Shown here piece by piece: positions 15,887 through 27,900 of a DNA stretch of 34,698 nt. This stretch comes from Selenomonadales bacterium UBA7018. GTDB taxonomy: Bacteria > Bacillota > Negativicutes > Selenomonadales > Selenomonadaceae. The stretch is from NCBI GenBank assembly GCA_002448305.1, contig DJWY01000007.1:1-34698 (forward strand). Reading direction: 5' to 3'. The notes under the pieces were generated by a model. The model worked only from the letters and a program-made list of their open reading frames with translations. It was not told the origin of the DNA and ran no database searches. Within the stretch, counting starts at the first letter, position 1. Each line of letters starts with the position of its first letter. The translations under genes and the position numbers were made by a program.

Positions 15887-15912
15887 AAATTTTTATTTTT
15901 AAATGTTCTTTC

Positions 15913-18900
15913 TTAATCGATAGTTAATTCGTCTTCAGTGGCATTTTTAATCCCGAAGTTGTCAAAGCTGTAGTCGAAGTCTATGCTCATGAATTCTTTT
16001 TCAAGCCACGTGGGGATAAATTTAACCTCGAAATAATTTCGCGTTTGCCTGTAACTCATATCGTTAGCTGTGTTGTTGAACTCGCTAAAGGAATAATCCG
16101 ACGCGGCAGAGGAAGTAGCATTTTGCCAGTAAGTTAAGCCGTCGTTCGTAAATGTGGTGCCTAAAGTCGCGAAGGAACTCGGATTGCTCGCAAAATTGCT
16201 GTAACCGCTACTATATGCGTTGCTGTAAACGTTGCTGTAATTATTGCTGTAGCTGTTGTAACTAGTTGAGCTTCCGCTTCCCGTTGCGCCGCCGCCTGTA
16301 GTCGATGCGCTTAGCTGATAATTGCTCCTGTACGGAAGAACTTTCCCGACTGTAACGGCGTCGCTAACGTCTACCGAATTGGCTTGAATCGTGTTGACGG
16401 TCGAATTAGTAGTATCGCCAGTCAGAACCGCTACGCCTTTGCTCCGTGCAAGATTTAAATACAAGTCTCCGCGCTCAAGGGCAATGCGTACCGTGTCAGC
16501 CGCATTAATCGTGTCCGCCGTCACGTTGCCGGAACTTGAATTAATATTAGCATTTTGCGCCGAAATGTTTTTGAACTCAATATCGCCGTTAGTGGCATTC
16601 AAGTAAACGTTTTTGCCGGGATTAATCGCGCCGGTTTCCTCAACTATTATGCCCTTTTGCCCCGCCGTGTACGAATTGTGATTAGACGTTATAGTTATGT
16701 CGCCGTCCTTCGTGGAAATTTTGCCAGCAATATCAACTGCGCCTTCGTCAGTGCGAATATTTAAATCATTTTGCGCCCTAACCATATCGTCCGCGCCGTT
16801 CGAGTCAATTATTATGTTGCCGTCGGAAGTCGCTATCGTTATATCGCCGTTGGTCACCGTGATTTTCTTCGTAACCTCAATGTCGCCTTCGGTAGTCGTT
16901 ATCGACACTGAATTATTAGCTTTCAATTCAGCGTCAATGGTAATGTCGCCAGGCTTTTTAATATCGTCGGTTTCGACAACATTAGCGGCGAATAAAACCG
17001 GCGTGCCGTCATAGGAATAAAATTCAGCGATATTGGCGGCAACGTTTTCGGCTTTTGGATTTGTCTCAAATTTTATATCTCCCTCCGAGTCATGGTTCCC
17101 TAATATGTCGATTTTCCCGTTGCCGGTTTTCATGTTTATATCGCCTTTGGCAAATACTACCGTCTCGTTATTCTGCTTAGTCGTCTCGTTGCCGACTTGG
17201 ATATTGCCGGAGCCGATTTCGACATCTATTTTGCCCCTTTCCGCACGCAAGGAGCCTGTTATATCGACGTTGCCATTTGTAAGCGTTATTGCCACGTTGC
17301 CTTTATTAGCTATCGTCGAGCCTGTTATATCGATATCGCCTTTGTCGGTCTTTAGCGTGATATTGCCGTTTGAAACTAAGGTATCTGCGTCCGACGAATT
17401 TTCGCCGATTTGGATATTGCCTTCGCCAAGTTCTATGTCGACTTTATTAGCAGTCAATTTGCCCGTTATGTCAACGCCGCCATTTGTAATCGTCATTTTC
17501 GCTGTGCCGTTATCGGAAGTCATCGAGCCTTTTACATCGATATTGCCTTTGTCGGTCTTTAGCGTGATACTCTTCTTAGCAAATATCGTATCAATGTCCG
17601 CTATCTCGTTGCCGATTTGAATATCGCCTTCATCGACAGTCATTTTTATGGTGCCTTGCTTTGCAGAAACCGAGCCTTTTATTTCGTTTTTCTCTGCGGG
17701 GACATAGCTACTTATTTTTATGTCGCCTTTTTTGGAAGTCAGATTTATGTTGTTGCCGGCTTCCATGTTCGCTTGTCCGAAAACGTCAATGCCTGCCGAA
17801 TTAATCGTTATGTTATTGCCTGCAGTTATATTCCCGTCTATATCAATATTTTTAGCCGCTTTGAGTGTTAGATTTTTAGTTGCTTCTAAGATATTGTTTT
17901 TACTGTCGATACTGGTTATGAACATTCCGGCGTTGCGCGAAGTTATATTAATGTCGCCGCTTGAATGTATCGCTCTACCCGCTGCAAATTCGCCGCCCAT
18001 ATCCAACGTTACGTTGCCTTTTACGTCTAGTATATTGTTTTCCTTGCCGTAACCTTGCATAAGTATAACGCCGTCATTATTTTTGTTCGTGAGCGTTAAA
18101 TTGCCCGTGATAGCATCGTCAATTCGGACAAGAACCCCTTCTGAATTGCTCGTTGCCAAAATCGAGCCGTTAATTTGCTCGCCGTCGCTACTCTCAATCG
18201 ACAAGGCTTCAAAATTATTTGCGGCATTTTGCATATCTAAACCTTTTCTAGTCGTTACTTTAATGCCTGATTCCGTTTCTGCATTTGTTGTTTCTATAGC
18301 TGCCGTTTCTACCTTGCCTAAAAGTTTAACGTTGCCGGCATTGAGTGTAATTTGTTCGCCCGCTTTGAGTGCGCTGGCTTTGCTACTGGTCAGAGCGTAA
18401 ATCGGCGAAGTATCTTCCTTTTGCTCGTCGGGCTTGCTAACGTCGATTTTTTCAGTGCCGGAAACGTCGGTCGCTGTGTTTTCCGTCGATTTGCCCGCCG
18501 TCAAGCTGATATTTTTCTCCGTATCAATCGTGCCATTCAACGTTAGCGATTTTTCAGCGGTAATGGTAACGTCGCCGCCGGTTTTCAAGTCGCCTTCGAC
18601 CGTCAAACCGTTGGTGGCTATGCTGTGCACTTTGACGTTGTCGCCGCCGTTTAGGGCTACCTTATTGATAACGTTTTCGGCGTTGTCCAAAGTAACATCA
18701 TCAGCGGCAGAAACTTCGACTTTGTCAGTTAAATTGAGCTTTTTATTGTCGGCTTGAGCTATTGCGCCTTCAGAGTTTACGTTAAAGGAAGTGCCAATTA
18801 TGTCGCCGAGCGTCAATATTCCGGAATTCACGCCATTGACATAAATTCCTTTGCCGTAAATGTCCAGCCCTGTAACTTTTTCGGCGTGGTTGCCTATAAG

Positions 18901-21900
18901 AATCGGATTTTTCGCCGTGCCTACGCTGTTTTGCGAGTTAAGCAATAATCTGCCCGTCGTGGAGAAATAGCCGGTCGTGTCTGCGCGGCGGTAAATGTTG
19001 AGCGCGTCTATCGAAATGCCCTTGCCCGCGTTGAGCGTGGAGCCGTAATCGAAATCGCCTAAGGTTGTCGCCGTGAAAGTTCCGCCAACGTTTATCGCTT
19101 CGCCGGAGCCGAATGACATTGCGCCGCTAGTTTTGGTGTTTTCTAAAGTCACGTCGCCTTTAACGTCATTTTTTATACTCGGCGCGAATTTATCTGCCTT
19201 TATCGCTACGTCAATCGAACCATTGATTGCTTTGCCGTCGCGGCTTGAAATTACTAAGCTGTTGAAAGTATTTTCCGGATTGTTAATCGTGACGCCATTA
19301 TCAGTCGCTATCGTCAATTTGTCCGTGTGGATTTCGCCTTCGTGCGTGAACGTTTTGAGGCTTAGATTTATTTCTTTAGTCGCCTTAAGTCCGCCCGTTG
19401 ACGTTATGTCGCCCTTTTCCGAAGTTAAATTTAAAATATTGGCAATACCAGAACCGCCCAAATTAATGTCGCCGCGCTGATTAATTGTCGCGCTACCCTT
19501 TATGGTGCCGGCGAAAGTCGCAGTCAACTTGCTCGAATTGTTTTTCAGTTCAAAATTTCCGCCGATTGCGCCAAGATATACTTCGTTAAGTTTATTTTTC
19601 GTTCCATCTAAAATAACGTCACCGGTTGCCGCAACTTTTATGCTCTTCAAACTGTTTTTGCCGTCTTGCGTCTGCCCTATCGAATTGTCCGAGCTAATGT
19701 CGATGTTGCCGGCAATGTCATTTAGATTCATCGTGCCGGATATGCCCTTGATATAAAAGTAGTTGTTTTTCCCTTCGAGGTTGAGTACGGTCGATTCAGA
19801 CGCCTTTATTGACAGCGGGAAATTAGGCGTGCCCGACGAACCGGTCAAAGTGATTTCGCCCGGCGTGATTATGTGCGCTTCGGCTATATCGTCATAGCGC
19901 GAACTGTATTCAATTATGCCATATTCGTTATTGGTTATGCGAATGGCTTTGGGCGAATATACGGAACTAACTCGGAAATTGTTCGTGCCGAATTTCTGCA
20001 AATTAACTTCATTGTTAGAGCGGGCGTTGAGTAAATCGCCAGTCAACTGCACCGCGAACGGTCTTTTCTGCGTGCCGATTGAATCATCGCCGCCGACTAA
20101 TATTAAATCTTTAGCGACGACATTTGCGCCGTTATCCGCCGCGTTGAAAATGCCCTTTTCGCCGGTTAAACGCACGTCGCCAAAGTTGCCGTCGGCTTTG
20201 CTCGTCTCGATTTTATTCACGTTGAGCGGGCTATAAACATCGTTATTCGGATTGGTCGTCTCGGTAATTTTTACACCCTTATTGCGCGACGCTATGTATA
20301 TGCCGTTATTACCGTTAGTATCAACCGTTATATTTCCCGTCGCGTATATGCCAAGCGGAATGGTGCCGCTTATATTGAACGATTCAATTCCCTTGTTCTC
20401 AATGGTTTTGGTGCTCTTTATGACGTCGCTAAAATCGTAGTTGCCGCTAGAATCTTTAGCGACTGCGACCGCGTCCCCGACTTGCTTTAAATTCGCGTCG
20501 TAGGTGTATTTTAATAAGTTGCCGTCGACGTCTTTGCGGTAGCGAACATAATTGCCCGCCGTGTCAATGTAGTAGCCCTTGTCCGCGTCGTAGTTGTAAG
20601 TCACTTGCGTAACCGTCTGCATTACAGGGTTGCCGTCGGTGTCCAGAACGTAATTAACTGTAACATCAGCCGCGTTGACGTTGGCTAATTGGCTAAGCTT
20701 CGCCAAACGCGCGGATTTTTCTTCTGCCGTCTCGTTCGCCTTAACGCGCAGTTCGGACATTTTGATTGTAGTAGCTTTTTTGACGTTGGAGCCGACGCCC
20801 GCGCCCGTCAACGTAATGTTTTTGCCGGTGATATTGGCGTCCTTAAGGCGCGTCGTGTCGTGGTCGGAGCCTTCTTCCTTGTTGACTATCGAGGAACGGA
20901 TTCCGGCTAGCAATTCATCTTTTGTCCACTGATACTGCGGATTTTTCGCCGTCTCAACCAGCGTTTGATAATCACTGTCCGCCGCTAAATATTCTTCCGC
21001 CGAATTGTACTCGCTAAATTTTTTATCCAAAAGTTCTAAGCGGTCGTTTTGGGCGGGCTTAGCGGCTTTCACGCGCTCTTTGAGATTATTGTAATTTTCA
21101 ACCGCGCCCTCGTAGGTCGTCTTCAAAAGTTGATATTCTTCAAACTCCGTCGCTAAATCATCACTTACCGTCGTGGCGTCGCCAAATTTTTTCTCAAGCT
21201 CCTCCAGACGTTCGCTTTTCTCAATCGTAGTGCTATCAAGTTCGGCTTTCAACAATTCATAATTAGCCACGTCTTTTTGATACGCCGCCTTCAAATTTGT
21301 ATAGTCGGTGAATTTCTCGGTTATGTCAGCTTTGTAAGCGTCGCGGTCTTGCTCAAGCTTGGTGACGTACGCGCCCTTATAATCGTCGGTGCCGGCAATT
21401 AAGCCCATATCAATCCACGATTTAACAAGGTCGCTTTCGTCGGTGCTACCGTTATCGCGCACCTTGTCGAGCGCGTCAATGAATTTGCCGTTGGCAGTCA
21501 AGGTAACGTCGCCATTTGTGGAAACTATCGAGCCGATTAAGAAATCATTTTCATCAGTCTTGGTAAGATTAATATTGCCGTTCGCCGCCGCAGAAATTGC
21601 TGACACGTCCGCGCTTTGCCCATTCGATTGAATCTTCAGGTTGATTGCGCCGTCGGTCGATTCAAGCTTGATATTCTGCGCATTAACCGACGCGCCGCTA
21701 ATCGTCTGCTTAATATCGCCTTGCGCCGTCAACATTACGCCGCCATATTCGCTTTTGAGCGCGTCAACTATCACATTGCCCGCCAACTTTTTATTGTTAT
21801 AAATTCCGCCGGTGACATTAACGTCAATATCGCCCGCAGACGTCCGCGCATTTAATTTCAAATCGTCTGTGCGGTGATTAGTTAAATCGATATTTTTTAT

Positions 21901-24900
21901 GCCCGTCCGCGCAGATAGATTAATGTTATCAGTGGCAACCGTGACGCCTTCGGATTGTTCAATCTTGCCGCCGTTCGTCCTGATATTTAACGTGGCATTG
22001 TCATTGCGGATATTGCCCGTCAAATATAAGTCGCCGCCAGAGGTTGAAGCGTTCGTCAAATTGATATGCGGATTTTTTTCGCCGATAATGCCGACGCTGA
22101 TTGGATAATCCGCCTTAATCGAATACTGATAAATTTGCTTGGAGCCGGTGTCTTTTTTCCAACGGTGGGTGTAGTCGCGATAAAAACCGGCAAAGCCGTG
22201 CTTTTCGGGCCCTTCTATTGTGTGATTGCCATAGCTTTCTTTCGTCTTTACGTTTTGCGCAAAGAGCGTCAGATTGTGCTCTACTTTGTTTTGCGTGCTG
22301 ATATAATAAGTGTCTTCGTTTGTATCAAGTGTAGTCGTCTTTACACGGTCGCTCCAACTGGGTGATAATTTCGCTGACATTTTGGCAAGGTCGCTAGTAT
22401 AATTAGAATCGCCGCTCAAGCCCCACCAACTTCGCGTTTCCTTGTAGTGATAACCTTCAGTTTGTTCTTTACTTGTGCCAGCACTCCAACTATACGTCAA
22501 GCCGCTTTGGGGATTGTAATTAACGAAATCGCCAACCTTCAAGCCGTCGCCGGTCGTGACTTTTCCCTTTGCATTGTTAGCAAGCCACGCCGAATAATTT
22601 TCAATGGTGCGGGTTTGTCCGCTTGAATACTCGGTTAATTTATCCTGCTCGCTGTCGGCAATTTGGATAAGACCTTCGCCTTGCGAACTTGTCACCTTGC
22701 CGATATTCATATCAAGCGTTGTATTGTTCTTTACGTCGATATTGCTTGCGCCGTCGCTGACTACAATTTTCCCGTTGCCGGTGGAAGAAATGCGCCCCGC
22801 TAAGTAAACTTTTCCGCCGGTCGCGTTTATGTCCTCAACGTAAAGCTGATTGCTCGCCTTGTCGTAGTAAACTTGCGGCTCGTAAACGTAATAGCCTTTT
22901 TTCTCATCTAACTTGTAGCCGCCGTCGTTGACTTTGTACATTGTCACGCCGTTAAATAACGCCATCTCCGTCGCATTGTCAATATCTTTTTGCGATACAC
23001 TAGCCTCAAAGCTCTCGTAGCCCGACTGAATCAGCCCATTGATATTTATATCTCGCGCCGAAATATAAATCGCTTCGCCCGCATGCATTCCCACGCCGCC
23101 GGTATACATATCATCACTAGTTTTAGTTACGATTTGGTCTTTCGTGGGCATTGACTTATTCCAGCCTAGTTCATCGAGCATTTTAGCAAAGGCGGCTTTA
23201 TAAGTGTCAGCGTCTTGGGGTCTGTAAGCGATATTGACTATGCCTTCGGTGTAGCCCTGCGAAATGCTCTCCTTAGCTGTTATTTCTATATCCATTCCAT
23301 TGACGAGCGCACCTTTATTTATGCGAATACTGCCCTGCTTGTTTGTGATTAGAACCTTGCCGACCGGATTTGTTACGTTGCCTGCCACCTCGATATAATT
23401 TATCGGCGTATATTGAAGCGTTGCTTTTTTCGCGTCGTCGCTCAATTTTTTATATTCTTCGTCGTTCGGTTTCGGCTTAAGTTTCATCGGAATGGAAGTT
23501 TGACCGGAATAATTATTCGCAACTTTAATCGTCGGAACTGCCGCGCTGGGGGCAATGCTCATATCGGAAAAAGCCGCGCCGCTCTTTGAGACGTTTATAT
23601 CATTAATCGCCGCGTTGCTCGATACGCCCTTATCGTTGTAGTTGATTGCCCCGCCCTTATCGGCTATCGTCAATTTGTTCGCGACAAGATATGCCGTCGA
23701 ATTATTTTCAATGTCGATTTTCGGCACGCCGCTGGCATTTAATTTGCCCGTTCCGGTTAAATCGTTCGTTACGACGTTGATATTTCCGCCGCTAACTTCC
23801 ACGTCCGGCAACACCACAGTTTTTATATTGATTGACGCTGACGAATCTAATTTAAATTCCCCGCCAATATAACTTCCTAAGCCGAGTTTTTCCATTTCAG
23901 ATTCAAGCGAAAGTTTTTCCTGCAAAAAGCCGTTATACGTCGCGACGTCTTCCCTGCCCGCAACTTGAAAGTTAGCTATTTCCTTGCAAACTGCCTCGTA
24001 GCGCGTTTTCAAAACTTCGTTGGCATAATCAACCGTTGAAGTTGAAATCCCGTTGTAAATCCTTTGCGCAAACGCTTGCTCGCTAGTCATTCCGCTAAAA
24101 TCTTCGTTCTTTTCGGTTATGGTAACGTCGCCGCTTTTTACGTTATAGGAAAGGTTTTTAAATTTGTTACTCGCCAAAATGAAATCATCGGGCAAGGCGA
24201 CGCCGCTTATATTTATCGTAACGTCGGGAGTATTGGCGGCTTTCAACTCGCCGTCGACTTTGACGAGGCTACTGTGCTTGTAGTCCGAAGTCGTTAAATT
24301 GCCTACATCGGAAGTCACAACGCTATATTTTCCTCTGCTCTTCCAGGTGCTACCGTAGAAAGGCTTTTCCTCGTAAGCTTCAAAGCCGGCGTTGGAAATA
24401 ACGTTGACGTTGTGAGCCGCCTCGCCGTATGCGCCGCTATTTACGTTGACATTGGCATTGGTTTTGCCCTTGCGAATAATATCCGCGCCGCCGTCATCAA
24501 CCAGCGTCATAACTTGGGAAGTAGCCCGCGCGTAGCTGTGCACTTTTGAGCTATCGCCGTTTATATCCGCGCCGGCATAAAGATTTAAATCCTTCGCGCT
24601 CTTTAGCGTGCCGTTAATTTCTATGGTCTGATTGCGCGTCAAGTCGGTTAGCGTTTCTGCGCGAACATAGCCGCCCGCGCCCGCTTTCGCGTTGCCTTTT
24701 GCAAATGGGTTATGTTCTAAGTTATCATGCGCGGCTAAAGTTATTCCGCCGTCGTCGTAGGTGCCGCCCTCGTTTTTGAGGATTGCACCCGTGCCAACGC
24801 TAATTTTTTCGTCCGCCGTGATGTAGTTACGCGATTTGACCCAACGCAGGCTAGCCAGTGCCGAACCGCCTTCCGCGTAAACCTCATTTTTTAAATTGTA

Positions 24901-27900
24901 ATCGCTCGCCGCGTCATAAATCTGCTTGCCGGTCGTAGTTATCGTGGCGTTTTTGCCGATATTGATATTGGCTGATTTATTGGTCGTGGCGATTGAGCGT
25001 TGGTCGTCCACGTCGTCCACTAAGCCAATCATTAGCCCGTATAAAGTGTAGTCGTATTCGTCGGAATATTTATCGGTCTTGATATAGTTCTTGGCATTAA
25101 CATTGACGGTTTTAGCATTGATATTTGCGTCTTTTGAAATTGTCGCGGTCGACGAGCCTTTAATAACATTATCTAGCGAACCTTCGCCGCCGGTAAGAAT
25201 CGCGCCGCGTGCGCTGTAGCCCGTTATATATGCGCCGTCGTGCTGGGTTGCGCTCATCGTTAAAGCGTCGGCAATATTCCACGTGCCGTTTAGCGTCGCA
25301 GAAGAAGTGTTATTAACGGAGTTATCAGCATGAGCCGCCGAACCGAAATCGCCGCCGATTGCCCCGCCTGTACCTTTTGCCGCGACGTAGCTTTTATTTT
25401 CGCTGTCGGACGTGATATTGAGCGCAGTTAATTTATTCGCATTTTCTACCGCAGTATCAGAGCCAACCGCGATTGAGGAGCTATCTTCGGCTATCGTGTA
25501 TGAGGAAATGTCATTAGCGTTGGCTACGACCGCATAAGCGTTATTGCGCATGAACGCATCGCGGCTAGCCTTATTGAGTGCGCTAACATTCAGCGTCGTA
25601 TCGTCACCATAAATTTGGTTGCCGATATTTACTGCCGCCGTGCTTTTAGTCTGCGCGGTCATGTTATCGATATTTACGCCGACCGTTGAGGCATTGATTG
25701 CAAAGCCTTCTGCTTGAGCGGTATTTTTGCCGTCTTCGCCTACTTGCGCCGTGATATTTATCGTTTTGTTTGCGAAAGTGTTAGCGTCGGCAATGGTAAT
25801 GGCTGAATTATTTTCAGAATTGGCAAGCCCGTTAGCGACGATTGCATTTAATCCTACGTAAGCTTGCCCGTTGTTATAGGCGTAAGTTTGCGCACCGTTT
25901 AGGGCGTTGAAAGTTAAAGTGTCGCCGCTGAACGTATTGCCCGCGCCTTTGACGTTGATAAAATTTTTGGAAGTGTCATTGGCTTCAGAAGTTGAAGTTT
26001 GCACGCCCAAAGTGCCCGAAATGCTGATTGCTAGCGTATCTGTTGCGCGGTGGCTGTGATTTTCGCTGTTGAAATTAATCGTGGGGGCAGTGAGCGTTGA
26101 TTTATTGCTGACTTCAATGCCGGTTTGGCTGGTGTTGGTGTTGTACGCGAAAACGCCCGTATAACCAACTTGCTTTATGCCCGCGTCTAGGATATAACTT
26201 TTGCTCTTTGAATTATCAGTCGCGGTGGCGTTTAGACTTCCAGTCGCGGTTATGTTAGCATTGCTGATTAAAATTTCGCTGGTGCCGTTGGTCTCGACGT
26301 TGTTATAACCGACACTTACACCAACCGGCGAAAGCGTCGCGTTATACATTTTGGATAGAATTCCGTCGGAGCCGGTCTGCCCGTTGGTTGTGCTTATGTC
26401 GATATTTTTAGCCTTCAACTTAGAGCCGGTGACGTTAGCAGTATTTGCGCGGCGAGCTTCAATCGACGTTGAACCAACGCCAATTCCGGCGATTAAAGCC
26501 GCATTGCCGCCGCCCGAAGTTATGCTTAGGTCGTTATTTTCGGTCGAGTTGATTGAAATATTATTCGTGCCCGCGTCGATTGTCGAACCGTTCGTTACGC
26601 TTGCGAACACGCCATTTTTCAGCGAGTTATTATAATTTACCGTCGCTGTATAACGTTTCGTTAGCGTTTCGTTAAGATTTTTCTTAGTCGTAGACGAATT
26701 AGTATGAACGCCGCCGAGCAAACTATTTATCGTGTCTTCATTTATGAAACGTGTTTCTGAGCCGTATTCGCGAGTTAATTTATCGCTAGCGGAACTGGCA
26801 TTTTCTTTGGAAGGGTTTTCAATGTCCATTAAATCCTTAGCACTGACAGGTTTTCCTAAATCATCTTTCTGCAAATTGGCTAAACCGCTATTAATCGAAG
26901 TCGACATGCGATTGACGTCGACCGCAACGCCGCTACTTAATGCCGCCGCTACTACCGTTTCATCTGATTTATGGTCGTCGCGAGCATTTATATTAACGTC
27001 GCCCGCCGCCGTGATTGTGCTGTTATCAACTTGCGCCGTAACTTTATTATCAAAAGTCGCGTTGGTTACAGCGACTGCCGCGCCCATTGACGCAAAAAAC
27101 GTTTTGGATAAATTCATGGCGACAGCCGCAACGCCACCATCGGCTTTTATTTCCGACGTATTTTTAGCATTAACATCGACCGCGCCAACGTCCAGCGTTG
27201 AATTATTTATACCGGCTGTAACGTTATCAGTTATGTAGTTGTTATTGATTCCGACCGCTACCGACGCCGTGACGCCTGGACTACCCGCATGCACCGCTAT
27301 TCCTGCCGTCCCGAAAGCCCCCGCGATTTTGGAAGAATTTTCTGCATTGACTTTAACCGCGCCGGTTTTGCCCGTCAGCTTTGAATTATTAATTTCGGCG
27401 TTGACGGTGGAATTTTCGCGCATGAGCCCATAGCCTAAATCGAAAGTCGCGCCAGCCGAGCCGCCCATATCGATTGCCGCACCGACCGCAAGATTAGTGG
27501 CATAGGCGTTATCTTTGTGGTAAGCATTAACATCAACCGCGCCGGAGTGATTCACCGTTGCATTTTCGATTTTAGCAGTAGTGGTGCCTTCCATTTGGTT
27601 GCGGACGATATTATCACCCGACGCCGCCGCAAACATTTGTTTTTTATTCGCCGCGAACGACGCACCGACCGCAATATTTAAATTGGAAAGTCCCTGCCTG
27701 CTATCGGCTTTGACGTCGAGATTTTTAACATTGAGTGTCCCGCCGTCGACCAGTGAATTAGTTTCGCGTTCGACCTGATTTTCATTCCAGAGCACGCCAA
27801 CTGCGACCGTGCCGCTAACTGCCGCGTTGCCCACGAACGAGCCGTTATTTGTATAATCCGCCGCGTTGACGAAAGTATCAGTGTTGCCGTCGACGTTCGT

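Noticed and set aside
15784..15916. C-terminal half of the plus-strand frame ending at 15916
   Set aside because: It is AT-rich sequence running through the terminator hairpin and into the stop of the adhesin gene; not protein-like.
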